A stretch of 14,388 nucleotides of DNA from Flavobacteriaceae bacterium (GCA_002401215.1 NVSL01000017.1:13721-28108), one strand, 5' to 3'. Counted from the stretch's first letter, positions 1-8,539 are shown. Notes: generated by a model not told the origin, from the letters alone. Program-made: numbers and translations.

Positions 1-1053
1 GTGCTCTGATTGTAAATCAACACCCCATTCGTTAATCGGGAATTGGAATTTTTTCTTTTTGTTTGGCTTGCAGTTTCTTAAAATTTCATAAGCTTCGGTA
101 TAACTCAAGCGGATAAAATTATTATCAACTACAAATTTTAGCTTTTCGATAAGTGGCATTTCACTACGTTGATTTGCAGGTTTTGATTTTTCTTCTTGCA
201 ATAATCGTTGCTCTAAAAATTCAATATCATCTTTACATTTTGCTAAAACATCGGCAATTACTTTTTTGATAAAGTCTTCACCTAAATCCATATTGTCATT
301 TAAATCATTGAATGCAACTTCGGGTTCTATCATCCAAAATTCTGCAAGGTGACGTGTTGTGTTTGAGTTCTCAGCTCTAAATGTTGGTCCGAACGTATAA
401 ACTTTACCCAAAGCCATTGCATAGGTTTCTGCTTCTAATTGACCAGAAACTGTAAGGTTGGTTTCTTTTCCAAAAAAGTCTTGTGAATGATCAATAGCTC
501 CTTCTTCGGTTTTCGGAATTTCATTTTGATTCAAGGTAGAAACCTGAAACATTTCTCCTGCTCCTTCGGCATCAGAACCAGTAATAATTGGTGCGTGGAA
601 ATTGTAAAAACCATTTTCGATAAAATATTGATGTACCGCAAATGAAAGCGCAGAACGGACTCTCATAACCGCTGCAAAAGTATTTGTACGGATACGTAAA
701 TGTGCATTCTCTCTTAAGAATTCTAAGCTATGACGTTTCGGTTGGATAGGATATTCCTCAGGATTCGAGTCTCCAAGTATTTCTAAAGCAGTTACTTTAA
801 TTTCTACTTTTTGTCCCTTTCCTTGGCTTTCAACAAGCTCTCCTGTAATTGCTACTGCAGCTCCGGTTGCTATCCTTTTTAAAAGAGATTCGTCGGTGTT
901 TTCAAAGTCAACAACACATTGAATATTATTGATTGTAGAACCATCATTTAAGGCAACAAAACGATTGCTTCTAAAAGTTCTTACCCAACCTTTTATATGT
1001 ACTTCTGTACCTATTTTGTCTGAATTCAATAATTCAATAACCGTGCTTTTCAT
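1..1053 (-). CDS. asnS: Asparaginyl-tRNA synthetase, N-terminal part (cut by window edge)
   Basis: Class II aminoacyl-tRNA synthetase that charges tRNA-Asn with asparagine in the cytoplasm. My translation of the minus strand gives 351 open codons up to the left edge; the family is usually about 460-480 residues, so roughly the last quarter is missing. Residues 15-92 form the OB-fold anticodon-binding domain (GWVRTFRSNRFVALNDGS). The catalytic core follows, with the GSDAEGAGEMF stretch near 159-169 and class II motif 2 at 225-245 (FRAE, then RHLAEFWMIEPE). The conserved TVSGQLEAE segment at 201-209 and the E/H pattern of motif 2 favour AsnRS over AspRS. Two adjacent ATG codons (1056 and 1053) could each start the gene; I chose the second because homologs commonly begin MK. 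A -7 box TATCTTTG lies 21 bases upstream. The gene is divergent from fic. Confidence 0.96.
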   Translation of the reverse strand, partial: MKSTVIELLNSDKIGTEVHIKGWVRTFRSNRFVALNDGSTINNIQCVVDFENTDESLLKRIATGAAVAITGELVESQGKGQKVEIKVTALEILGDSNPEEYPIQPKRHSLEFLRENAHLRIRTNTFAAVMRVRSALSFAVHQYFIENGFYNFHAPIITGSDAEGAGEMFQVSTLNQNEIPKTEEGAIDHSQDFFGKETNLTVSGQLEAETYAMALGKVYTFGPTFRAENSNTTRHLAEFWMIEPEVAFNDLNDNMDLGEDFIKKVIADVLAKCKDDIEFLEQRLLQEEKSKPANQRSEMPLIEKLKFVVDNNFIRLSYTEAYEILRNCKPNKKKKFQFPINEWGVDLQSEH

Positions 1054-1074
1054 CATCTCTTAAAAATTGAGGTG

Positions 1075-1082
1075 CAAAGATA
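1075..1082 (-). promoter_or_regulatory. -7 box of the asnS promoter
   Basis: On the minus strand this reads TATCTTTG, a perfect match to the Bacteroidetes -7 consensus TAnnTTTG, 21 bases before the chosen asnS ATG. The -33 element is poorly defined: a run of T lies about 18 bases further upstream. It drives asnS away from fic. Confidence 0.6.
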
Positions 1083-1143
1083 CAAATGTAATTACTGATT
1101 AAAAAGATTGAAGGATTAAAAGATTATGAGATACTTTTATAAA

Positions 1144-1175
1144 ATCGGATAAGGTGTATTTATATGTTATCCGAT
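1144..1175 (+). promoter_or_regulatory. Inverted-repeat operator in the fic promoter
   Basis: A perfect 9-base inverted repeat, ATCGGATAA at 1144-1152 and TTATCCGAT at 1167-1175, with a 14-base spacer and 23 bases between arm centres, about two helical turns. The right arm ends 7 bases before the -7 box TATATTTG (1183-1190), and the two arms flank a weak -33-like TTTA (1159-1162). This is where a repressor would sit. The fic product carries a C-terminal helix-turn-helix-like region, so autoregulation is the simplest inference. The neighbouring asnS promoter (1075-1082) is about 60 bases away and probably not covered. Confidence 0.55.
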
Positions 1176-1182
1176 AATTTTG

Positions 1183-1190
1183 TATATTTG
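1183..1190 (+). promoter_or_regulatory. -7 box of the fic promoter
   Basis: TATATTTG matches the Bacteroidetes -7 consensus TAnnTTTG. A weak -33 candidate, TTTA at 1159-1162, lies 20 bases upstream. The box ends only four bases before a GTG codon (1195-1197) in the fic frame. Transcription would therefore begin about at that codon, giving a leaderless or nearly leaderless message, and the longer frame opening with TTG at 1180 cannot be the real start if this promoter is used. Confidence 0.6.
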
Positions 1191-1194
1191 TGGG

Positions 1195-2145
1195 GTGATT
1201 GATATAAATGTAACATATAGACCAAAATTAGAAGATACATTTGAAAGGTTATTTCAAAAGAAAACGACCCTTTCAAAGGCAAGACCACTGCCTTCGATTG
1301 TGGTTAATAATATTAAAGAAAGCCTTTCGATAGAATGGAATTACAACTCAAATAGTATAGAAGGTAATACTTTAACATTGCGCGAAACCCAAATGGTGTT
1401 GCAAGATGGGGTTACAGTGAAAGGAAAATCTTTAAGAGAATATTTTGAAATTAGCAACCATGAAACGGCATTAAATTATTTGTACAAACTGGTTGATAAA
1501 CAAGAAAACATCAGCAGTAAAAATATTTTAGGGGTTCATGGGTATGTGTTAAGAAGTATTGAAGATGAGTATGCTGGTAGGATTAGAAATGCTAGTGTGC
1601 GAATTGCTGGTGCTAATTTTATACCTCCAAATTCTTTAAAGGTTCCAGATTTATTAGATGAATTGGTAGATTTTGTCAACTCAAACCCATTAGATTTAAA
1701 TGTGATAGAATTGGCGACGGTATTTCATCATCAGTTTGTACATATCCATCCTTTTTTTGATGGCAACGGTCGTACGGTTAGATTGATTATGAATCTACTT
1801 TTATTGCGTGCGGGTTTTACGCCTGCAATCATCTTAAAAAATGATAGAAAAAAATATTTTGATGCTTTAAATAGTGCAAATAATGGCAACTATTTTAAGT
1901 TGATGTTGCTCATGGCGCAAGCTGTTGAGCGTACTCTAAATATTTATTTAAGTGCAATCCCAAATAGTAATTATGGTTATGAAGTAATTTCAAATCTTGT
2001 AAAAGAAGAGCAGCTACCTTACGGGCAAGATTATATTAGTTTGTTAGCAAGACAAGGTAAAATAGATGCTTATAAAGAAGGACGTAATTGGTTTACATCC
2101 AAAAAAGCAGTTGAAGATTACTTTAATAAAAAGCGTAAAAAGTAG
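1195..2145 (+). CDS. Fic family protein AMP-transferase (class II, with C-terminal HTH-like region)
   Basis: Fic-domain enzymes transfer AMP, or another nucleotide-derived group, from a nucleotide cofactor to a hydroxyl side chain of a target protein. The frame is open from a TTG at 1180, but a -7 box overlaps that region, so I place the start at GTG 1195 (316 residues, numbered from here). The catalytic motif HPFFDGNGRTVR at 185-196 is complete: His185 is the general base, and the Asp, Asn and Arg residues serve metal and phosphate binding. An inhibitory-helix motif of the S/T-xxx-E-G/N type is visible at Ser52 to Gly57 (SNSIEG), which places it with class II Fic proteins held inactive by their own N-terminal region. 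Residues about 275-310, with a short helix and KEGRNWFTSKKAVEDYF, resemble an excisionase/MerR-type helix-turn-helix. No antitoxin gene is adjacent. The target is unknown. The stop codon lies inside the left arm of a terminator hairpin. Confidence 0.9.
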   Translation: MIDINVTYRPKLEDTFERLFQKKTTLSKARPLPSIVVNNIKESLSIEWNYNSNSIEGNTLTLRETQMVLQDGVTVKGKSLREYFEISNHETALNYLYKLVDKQENISSKNILGVHGYVLRSIEDEYAGRIRNASVRIAGANFIPPNSLKVPDLLDELVDFVNSNPLDLNVIELATVFHHQFVHIHPFFDGNGRTVRLIMNLLLLRAGFTPAIILKNDRKKYFDALNSANNGNYFKLMLLMAQAVERTLNIYLSAIPNSNYGYEVISNLVKEEQLPYGQDYISLLARQGKIDAYKEGRNWFTSKKAVEDYFNKKRKK

Positions 2146-2173
2146 AAGTATGATTTTTTATACTTCTACTTTT
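2138..2173. terminator. Bidirectional hairpin terminator between fic and the MMPL exporter gene
   Basis: A perfect 14-base-pair stem: AAAAGTAGAAGTAT at 2138-2151 pairs with 2160-2173 around an 8-base T-rich loop. T-rich flanks follow on both strands, so it can end transcription of both convergent genes. The fic stop codon (2143-2145) is inside the left arm and the exporter stop begins four bases past the right arm, so a single element serves both with almost no spare sequence. Confidence 0.8.
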
Positions 2174-2176
2174 AAA

Positions 2177-4558
2177 TTATTTATCCAAATCTTCTTCAAG
2201 ATTCTCTAAAGGCAATACCGGAAGTGTTGGTTCTTTTAAGGTTTCTTTGTTTGCAATTGATGATTCTAATGATAGTAAAAGGGATGGCAATAATAATAAA
2301 TTAGACATCATTGCAAATAAAAGGGTGATAGAAACTAACCCGCCTAAAGCAACTGTGCCACCAAAACTTGAAACTGTAAAGACTAAGAATCCGAAGAATA
2401 AAACGATGGATGTATAAAACATACTCACCCCAGTTTCGCGTAATGCAGCATAGACTGATTTTTTTACTTTCCAATTATGTGCTAGTAATTCCTGTCTGTA
2501 TTTTGCCAAAAAGTGAATGGTATCATCTACTGATATTCCAAAGGCGACACTAAATACTAAAATGGTTGATGGTTTTAACGGAATCCCGAAATAGCCCATC
2601 AATCCTGCGGTGATTAGTAGGGGTAAAATATTTGGAATGATAGATATCAAAATCATTTTAAAAGAGCGGAACATAAATGCCATAAATAGTGCAATCAACA
2701 CAATGGCTAATGATAAAGATAATACTAAATTGTTGATTAGATAGCGGGTTCCTTTTAAGAATACTAAGGCTTTTCCTGTAATTGAAACATGGTGTTCATC
2801 ATCATCAAACAGGTTATCTACTTTTGTTGATAATTGCTTTTCAATTTCTTCCATCCGCTCTGTACCAACATCTTTCATGTACATGGTCATACGCGCATAT
2901 TGCCCAGTTGAATCAACAAAATTCGAAAGCATATCGCCATTTGTTACCGAGTTTTTAGCATAAGATAGTATAAAGTTTTTATCCTGATTTGTTGGTAATT
3001 TATAATACTTTGGCAACCCATTATAATATGCTTGCTTAGAATATTTAATAACATTTAAAACTGAAAGAGGTTTAGATAGCTCAGGATATTCTAAAAGAGC
3101 TTCATCGAGTTTATCCATCTTTTTTAGGGTAGATAATTCCATCACACCTCTTTCTTTTTTGGTGTCAATCAAAATTTCTAAAGGCATAATACCACCAAAC
3201 TCTTCTTCAAAGAAAAGAATATCAGCAAAGAACTCTTTGTCCTTTGGCATATCATCAATCAAACTCCCAGAAATTCTTATTTGGTAAATTCCAATCATAC
3301 TGATAATAATCAACACAACTGCTGTTGCATAAATTGCAAAACGATGGTGTCTCACCGTGTTTTCCATCCAATCAACAATGCGCCCCATCCATTTACGGTC
3401 TAAATGTTTAAGGTGTTTTTCTTTTGGTAATGGTAAAAAACTGTAAATAATCGGGATGATAAACAGCGCCAAAAAGAACACAACCATAATGTTGATAGAC
3501 GCCATAATACCAAACTCTACCAAGATATTACTCTTGGTAAAAATAAAAGTTGCAAACCCAGATGCCGTGGTAATATTGGTCATTAACGTAGCGTTACCCA
3601 CCTTGGTAATTACACGTTGTAAACTCTTGGCTTGGTTGCCATGATTCTTAATTTCTTGCTGATATTTATTGATTAAGAAAATAGCATTGGGCACACTAAT
3701 CACAATAATCAAAGGCGGAATCAAAGCCATTAAAACTGAAATTTCATAGCGGAACCATCCAATAAAACCAAATGCCCAAATAACTCCAATTATGACAACA
3801 GTAAGCGTAATTACGGTTGCACGAATTGATCTAAAAAACAAAAAGAAAATAAGGGCTGTAACTCCCAATGCAAGGAGTACAAACATGCGCATTTCATCAA
3901 TAATATTTTGGGCATTTAAGGTACGCACATACGGCATCCCTGAAATGCGAACATCAATATCATTTTCTTTTTCAAATTTAGAAATGAGGGCTGAAAATTT
4001 ACCGAGAATCAATTCTTTTCTCGCAATGGTATTTACAATTTCTTTGTTGATATAAACAATCGTAACAATTGTTTCAGACTCTTTATTGTATAAAATATTA
4101 TCGTAAAAAGGAAGGTTGTTAAAAAGTTCATTTTTAATTTTTAAAACTTCTTCATTTGTTTTTGGAATGGAATCAAATAAGGGTTTTAAAACAAATTTTT
4201 GGAGCTTGTCATCGCGCTTTAATTCTTGAATATCACCAACAGAAATGGTATGGTCAATTTCAGGAAAATCTGCAATATCTCTTGCTAAGGTGTTCCAATT
4301 ATTAAATTTTGTTGGTGTAAAAAGTGTAGAATCCTGTACTCCAAGAATCACAATATTCCCTTCTTCGCCAAAGAGTTTTAAGAATTTTTCGTACTGTATA
4401 TTTACTTCATGATCTTTGGGTAAAAGATTTGCCTCGGTATATGAAAAACGCATGTATTGCATTTGCGTTGTCATAAAATAAGTTGCGGCGCCAATCAACA
4501 CTAAAATGATGATTCGATTTTTGATAATCAATCGAGAAATGCGCGTCCAAAAATTCAT
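2177..4558 (-). CDS. MMPL/RND-family exporter, inner-membrane permease
   Basis: Predicted 793-residue inner-membrane transporter of the RND superfamily, MMPL/sterol-sensing-like branch, usually powered by proton flux and often linked to lipid or hydrophobic substrates. The layout is the duplicated RND plan: TM1 at about 14-31, a large extracytoplasmic loop to about 220, a block of five TM helices at 224-375, then TM7 at about 406-425, a second large loop and a second block of five helices from about 608. The second block holds GISVDDTIHF at 674-683; the paired Asp678-Asp679 are candidates for proton relay. The first-half counterpart (VISVPNAIFL, 286-295) lacks acidic residues, so the halves are not equivalent. 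It starts 32 bases after the DUF5686 gene and is probably co-transcribed, though a -7 box in the gap could give it its own promoter. Substrate unknown; the length is that of single-gene MMPL proteins, not tripartite drug pumps. Confidence 0.88.
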   Translation of the reverse strand: MNFWTRISRLIIKNRIIILVLIGAATYFMTTQMQYMRFSYTEANLLPKDHEVNIQYEKFLKLFGEEGNIVILGVQDSTLFTPTKFNNWNTLARDIADFPEIDHTISVGDIQELKRDDKLQKFVLKPLFDSIPKTNEEVLKIKNELFNNLPFYDNILYNKESETIVTIVYINKEIVNTIARKELILGKFSALISKFEKENDIDVRISGMPYVRTLNAQNIIDEMRMFVLLALGVTALIFFLFFRSIRATVITLTVVIIGVIWAFGFIGWFRYEISVLMALIPPLIIVISVPNAIFLINKYQQEIKNHGNQAKSLQRVITKVGNATLMTNITTASGFATFIFTKSNILVEFGIMASINIMVVFFLALFIIPIIYSFLPLPKEKHLKHLDRKWMGRIVDWMENTVRHHRFAIYATAVVLIIISMIGIYQIRISGSLIDDMPKDKEFFADILFFEEEFGGIMPLEILIDTKKERGVMELSTLKKMDKLDEALLEYPELSKPLSVLNVIKYSKQAYYNGLPKYYKLPTNQDKNFILSYAKNSVTNGDMLSNFVDSTGQYARMTMYMKDVGTERMEEIEKQLSTKVDNLFDDDEHHVSITGKALVFLKGTRYLINNLVLSLSLAIVLIALFMAFMFRSFKMILISIIPNILPLLITAGLMGYFGIPLKPSTILVFSVAFGISVDDTIHFLAKYRQELLAHNWKVKKSVYAALRETGVSMFYTSIVLFFGFLVFTVSSFGGTVALGGLVSITLLFAMMSNLLLLPSLLLSLESSIANKETLKEPTLPVLPLENLEEDLDK

Positions 4559-4572
4559 GAAATTAATTTTGG

Positions 4573-4580
4573 CAAATGTA
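4573..4580 (-). promoter_or_regulatory. Possible internal -7 box ahead of the MMPL exporter gene
   Basis: The minus strand reads TACATTTG, a full match to TAnnTTTG, 14 bases before the exporter ATG and inside the 32-base gap after DUF5686. The matching -33 position falls in the 3' end of DUF5686 and shows only a T run, so this may be a secondary promoter or chance in AT-rich DNA. Confidence 0.35.
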
Positions 4581-4590
4581 GTGATTTACA

Positions 4591-7110
4591 TTAAAAACCG
4601 AGGCTTAGGGTATAGGATAATTTTACTGAAAGATTATCGCTCCAAACCGGATTTTGATACGCACCATATCTATAAAACGCATTAAACCCAAGTCCGAATA
4701 AAATGCTGTTTAATTCTATGCCGCTTTCAAAATAACCTTTTTCCATGGTTTTAATGGTGATGCCATTATGGTAAATCCTGTTTTCTAAAAAACCAACTCC
4801 AGCTCTAGTTACCAAACTTAAACGAGGATTGATTCGATCAGAAATTTCAAACTTTTTAAAGGCATGTTTTACTTGAAGTGATACAAACTTATCAGACAAA
4901 AATTCATTGTAACCCATGGTTTCAAAACTGTTTGTGCCTGCAAAAGTTACACGTCTCGCCCAAGGGTTTTGAAAATTACTGTTAGGACTGTGATTGAATA
5001 AATGACTGACCGGAGTTTGCCCAAAAACAATTCCTCCTTGAAAAAGGAACTTTGTACTGCTGCCCCTCAACTGCTTAAAGTCATATCGAACTTTTAGGTT
5101 GACTCTTGTAAAATCAAAATCACTTTCAAATAAATTTTCAAAACTTTTTGTGATTTGCAAGGTGTATTGCGGGTACCCATTTTTAATACGCATTTTGCCC
5201 AAAGGCGAATTCATATACTCACTATTTGGGTTGTATTGAAACCCGATTGTAGCAGTTGTTAAATTATAATCTTGCAATAATTTGTCAGGAGATATATAGG
5301 TGTATTTAAAAGTTGGTTTGTATTTACCAGCACTCAATTGCAATTTTGATTCGAGGTTGGGAAGAAAATCATGGGCTAATAAAACATTGGTAGTTTTGTA
5401 ATTGTAAAAATCACTTAAGTTTAAATTTCTGGTATTTAGGGCAAAGAATCCGTCGCGTTCAGAAATGAAATCCATGGATGCGGACTCTTTTAAATCATCG
5501 GTATAATTTACGCCAATCCAAGTATTTGTTTCACGATTTAATCTTGCAGAACCTCCAATTTTAAATTTAATATCAGTGTCTTTGGTGCCAAAAGCAACAT
5601 AAGATTCTATCCGATATTTTTGAGAAAAATTTGTATTTGTAATTCCGCCAACCCCTAATCTAAATCCTTCATAATTATTATAAGAGATGATTTTGCTCAA
5701 ATCTAAATCGACATATTTAGTAGGAAAATAGCCGTTTAAAACTTTACGAGCAATGTTTAATTTTTTCTCAATGCCTTCTTCCTCGACAACACTATCTAGA
5801 AATACATAGGTTTCTTCACCTCTTTTTGTGATGGAATCCGTTCGGTATTTATTCCAAAATTCTTCGTCTTGTTTATAAGCATCATCAACAATTTCTAGGG
5901 TATTTGCCGATCGTTTTACCGTAACAGGTTGGTTGATTTCAATATCAAAATTAGTTGACTTTGAGCTAAAATACATCAAGTCTTCTGGACCTTTTCCTTT
6001 GGGTCTTGTGATTGTAGAATCTCTTTTTGTTTCTCTTCGACCAAACTCTATGGTGCCACCAAGCAGAGAAATGTCTTCTCCATTTTCCCCTTTTTTAATT
6101 GTGATATGAGTTTCTATCGGAAACCAAATGTTGTGTTCATCTATATATTTATAAGACTGTGTTGCCTTAACATCAATAACACCTCTCAATTCTGCAATGG
6201 CAGATGTGATTGCATAAGATTGGTCATCAATATATAAAACACCCTGTAACCCAACGGTGTCTTCCTTTTTCTTGGGCTTGTAATAAATCATAAATGAATT
6301 TCCTTGGGTATTTTTTACCGTATCTAAAATTTGATACTCATATTGTTTCAAGGCATTATCTGCAATTGGGTTGGCATATTTTGTGCCGATGACCGTGTAG
6401 GTGTTGTCATAAAAATCAAAATCTTGAATGGTGATTGCCAAAAACTCATAAAGAGGTTGCTGCAATCCAGCCATTCGCGAAGCTAAAATAGTTTCCTTTT
6501 TCTTTTTACCAGATTCAAAAGTGTAGTTAGATATTTTTTCAGTAAGATAAACATGCGTACGATCGAGTTGTTTTTTAAACTCATAATTTGTAGAATCTAC
6601 CGTGATAAAATGTTTGCTTCCATCCTTTTTTAATTTAAAGATGGAGTCAAGTTCTCCGCTGATAGAATCAGGATTTGCGGTAATTACTAATTTATTATAC
6701 GCATTGAATTTGAATGAATTCAGCGCCAACTCAATATTATTCTTCTTTTTATTTTTGATGGCATTTCTGATAATTTGCAAAGCAGGATTTTCTTTACTGG
6801 TAATTACAACCTCATTTAAGCTCTCAACATTTTGCTTGAGTTCGATTTTGAGAAAGCTATTATTTTTAGAAACTGCAATAGTTTTAGAATCATATCCAAT
6901 ATAGGAGATAAAAATCTCGTCAATTTTTTTGTTTGATTTTAGAATAAACTCCCCATCAATATTAGTGACCGTTCCGTTATACTCATTAATTAAAACTGTG
7001 GCAAAGGGGAGTGGTTCTTTGGTTTTAGTATCGGTTAAAATTCCCGAAACTTGATATTGTGCAAAACTGATTAGTGGGAAAAATAATAAAAGAAGTAGTA
7101 GTTTTTTCAT
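4591..7110 (-). CDS. DUF5686 outer-membrane protein with carboxypeptidase-regulatory-like domain
   Basis: Predicted 839-residue outer-membrane protein typical of Bacteroidetes. A signal peptide (MKKLLLLLLFFPLISFA, cleavage near 17-18) is followed at about 19-92 by a beta-sandwich of the carboxypeptidase D regulatory-like type (TKEPLPFATVLI, GTVTNIDGEF), the same fold that precedes many TonB-dependent receptors. The rest matches my recollection of the DUF5686 family: a periplasmic section, then a C-terminal half rich in alternating polar/aromatic strands that ends in SLGF, a beta-barrel-like terminus with a final Phe. There is no TonB-box plug domain, so it is not a classical receptor. Function is unknown; transport or surface assembly is inference from architecture. 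It lies downstream of frr behind a terminator and just upstream of an MMPL exporter, so an inner-membrane/outer-membrane partnership is conceivable. Confidence 0.88.
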   Translation of the reverse strand: MKKLLLLLLFFPLISFAQYQVSGILTDTKTKEPLPFATVLINEYNGTVTNIDGEFILKSNKKIDEIFISYIGYDSKTIAVSKNNSFLKIELKQNVESLNEVVITSKENPALQIIRNAIKNKKKNNIELALNSFKFNAYNKLVITANPDSISGELDSIFKLKKDGSKHFITVDSTNYEFKKQLDRTHVYLTEKISNYTFESGKKKKETILASRMAGLQQPLYEFLAITIQDFDFYDNTYTVIGTKYANPIADNALKQYEYQILDTVKNTQGNSFMIYYKPKKKEDTVGLQGVLYIDDQSYAITSAIAELRGVIDVKATQSYKYIDEHNIWFPIETHITIKKGENGEDISLLGGTIEFGRRETKRDSTITRPKGKGPEDLMYFSSKSTNFDIEINQPVTVKRSANTLEIVDDAYKQDEEFWNKYRTDSITKRGEETYVFLDSVVEEEGIEKKLNIARKVLNGYFPTKYVDLDLSKIISYNNYEGFRLGVGGITNTNFSQKYRIESYVAFGTKDTDIKFKIGGSARLNRETNTWIGVNYTDDLKESASMDFISERDGFFALNTRNLNLSDFYNYKTTNVLLAHDFLPNLESKLQLSAGKYKPTFKYTYISPDKLLQDYNLTTATIGFQYNPNSEYMNSPLGKMRIKNGYPQYTLQITKSFENLFESDFDFTRVNLKVRYDFKQLRGSSTKFLFQGGIVFGQTPVSHLFNHSPNSNFQNPWARRVTFAGTNSFETMGYNEFLSDKFVSLQVKHAFKKFEISDRINPRLSLVTRAGVGFLENRIYHNGITIKTMEKGYFESGIELNSILFGLGFNAFYRYGAYQNPVWSDNLSVKLSYTLSLGF

Positions 7111-7160
7111 GCTTGTATTTTGGTTGATAGCGATTTTTGAACGATAAAAATAGCAATAAA

Positions 7161-7183
7161 AAAATCCGCACTTGGCGGATTTT
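7161..7183 (-). terminator. Intrinsic terminator after frr
   Basis: Read on the minus strand, a perfect 9-base-pair stem (AAAATCCGC at 7161-7169 pairs with 7175-7183) with a 5-base loop is followed directly by a run of seven T. It begins about 24 bases after the frr stop and should end the pyrH-frr message, leaving DUF5686 to read-through or to its own promoter, which I cannot identify clearly. Confidence 0.85.
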
Positions 7184-7206
7184 AAAATATTTAAGAGTTG
7201 TTTAAC

Positions 7207-7761
7207 TTATACTTTCATTATTTCAACCTCTTTCTTAGCATACATTTCATCAATATTTTTGGTATACTTATTTGTTAAATCCTGAATAGTAGCTTCAGCA
7301 TTTTTTTTCATATCGTCAGAAACATCTGCTTTTTTGATTTCATTATTAGCATCCTTTCTTGCATTTCTGATACTCACTTTATCATTTTCAGCTTCAGATT
7401 TTGCTTGTTTTGCCAATTGCATTCTACGCTCTTCAGTTAAAGGAGGAACGTTAATCATAATCAAATCACCATTATTCATTGGGTTTAATCCGAGGTTGGC
7501 ATACATAATTCCACGTTCAATTTCTTGCAATAATGATTTTTCCCAAGGCTGAACAGTTAAGGTATGCGCATCAATAGAGTTTACATTTGCAACTTGCGAC
7601 AGCGGAGTTTGAGATCCATAATAATCAACCATAACACCAGACAACATTGCCGGAGTAGCTTTACCCGCTCTAATATGACGCAATTCTTTTTCTAAATGAA
7701 CAAGCGCATTTGCCATCTGCTCTTTGGCAGTATCAATAATAAATTCAATTTCTTCGTTCAT
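7207..7761 (-). CDS. frr: Ribosome recycling factor
   Basis: Cytoplasmic factor that, with EF-G, splits the post-termination ribosome so its subunits and mRNA can be reused. At 184 residues it is the normal family length. Family-specific stretches are all present: LRHIRAGKATPAML near 26-39, VDYYGSQTPLSQVANV near 45-60, NPMNNGDLIMINVPPLTEERR, and a C-terminal helical section that completes the three-helix bundle with the N-terminal helix. The two-domain L-shape can be inferred from this order. It lies 24 bases downstream of pyrH, the usual bacterial order, and is followed by a clear intrinsic terminator, so pyrH-frr is probably one short operon driven by the promoter before pyrH. Nothing is missing or unusual. 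Confidence 0.98.
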   Translation of the reverse strand: MNEEIEFIIDTAKEQMANALVHLEKELRHIRAGKATPAMLSGVMVDYYGSQTPLSQVANVNSIDAHTLTVQPWEKSLLQEIERGIMYANLGLNPMNNGDLIMINVPPLTEERRMQLAKQAKSEAENDKVSIRNARKDANNEIKKADVSDDMKKNAEATIQDLTNKYTKNIDEMYAKKEVEIMKV

Positions 7762-7785
7762 GATTGTACTTTTTTATAGGTAATC

Positions 7786-8490
7786 TTATTTAACTAATGT
7801 TCCGATATTTTCTCCCAAAACTACTTTAAGTAAATTCCCAGGTTTGTTCATATCAAAAACAATGATTGGTAAATTATTTTCTTGGCTCAAGGTAAATGCT
7901 GTTGTATCCATTATTTTTAATCCTTTGCTTAAAACATCAGCAAATGAAATCTCGTCAAACTTAATGGCATCTTTATTTTTTTCTGGATCGACGTTGTAAA
8001 TTCCATCAACACGGGTTCCTTTTAAAATAACATCCGCTTCAATTTCAATGGCTCTTAATGCTGCAGCAGAATCGGTTGTAAAAAACGGATTCCCAGTTCC
8101 TGCTCCAAAAATAACCACACGTCCTTTTTCTAAATGACGCATCGCTTTCCTTTTAATATAAGGCTCTGCAACCGCTTCAATCTTAATAGCAGTTTGCAAA
8201 CGCGTTGGGATATCGGCATCTTCTAAGGCACTTTGCAATGCCAATCCGTTGATGACAGTCGCTAACATTCCCATATAATCTGCCTGTACGCGATCCATTC
8301 CGTTACTTGCGCCGGCAACGCCTCTAAAAATATTTCCACCACCAATTACAATGGCAACTTGCACATTTTTATCGATAATAGTTTTGATATCTTGGGCATA
8401 TTCTGCCAATCTTTTTGGATCAATTCCGTGGTCTCGATCACCTAAAAGCGCTTCGCCACTCAATTTTAAAAGGATTCTTTTATATGCCAT
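7786..8490 (-). CDS. pyrH: Uridylate (UMP) kinase
   Basis: Phosphorylates UMP to UDP with ATP in de novo pyrimidine nucleotide synthesis; bacterial PyrH is a hexamer of the amino-acid-kinase fold and is unrelated to eukaryotic UMP/CMP kinases. The 234 residues match the family length. Visible hallmarks are [14 protein letters not shown] at 4-17 (nucleotide-binding loop with Lys), [10 protein letters not shown] near 48-57, [16 protein letters not shown] near 66-81, and [17 protein letters not shown] (UMP/ATP site) in the middle. The ATG at 8490 is supported by the family N-terminus and by a well-formed promoter about 20 bases upstream. It heads a unit with frr, a pairing widespread in bacteria. 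Confidence 0.98.
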   Translation of the reverse strand: MAYKRILLKLSGEALLGDRDHGIDPKRLAEYAQDIKTIIDKNVQVAIVIGGGNIFRGVAGASNGMDRVQADYMGMLATVINGLALQSALEDADIPTRLQTAIKIEAVAEPYIKRKAMRHLEKGRVVIFGAGTGNPFFTTDSAAALRAIEIEADVILKGTRVDGIYNVDPEKNKDAIKFDEISFADVLSKGLKIMDTTAFTLSQENNLPIIVFDMNKPGNLLKVVLGENIGTLVK

Positions 8491-8509
8491 AATTTATTTG
8501 AAAGTTGCA

Positions 8510-8539
8510 CAAATATAGTGAATACATTAAATAAGTCAA
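8510..8539 (-). promoter_or_regulatory. pyrH-frr promoter
   Basis: On the minus strand, TTG at 8539-8537 (within TTGAC) is followed after exactly 19 bases by TATATTTG at 8517-8510. Both fit the Bacteroidetes primary-sigma consensus (-33 TTG, -7 TAnnTTTG). The expected transcription start gives a leader of only about 15 bases before the pyrH ATG. This is the best-formed promoter in the window. Confidence 0.8.

Noticed and set aside
1180..1194. TTG-started N-terminal extension of fic (MYICG)
   Set aside because: These codons overlap a good -7 promoter box and do not resemble the start of a Fic protein; GTG 1195 is preferred.
3456..4055. Plus-strand frames inside the MMPL exporter gene
   Set aside because: They are antisense shadows of a long gene with clear transmembrane pattern and RND motifs.
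7145..7152. TATTTTTA on the minus strand as a -7 box for the DUF5686 gene
   Set aside because: It is one base off consensus, has no -33 partner, and lies in the T-rich tail of the frr terminator.
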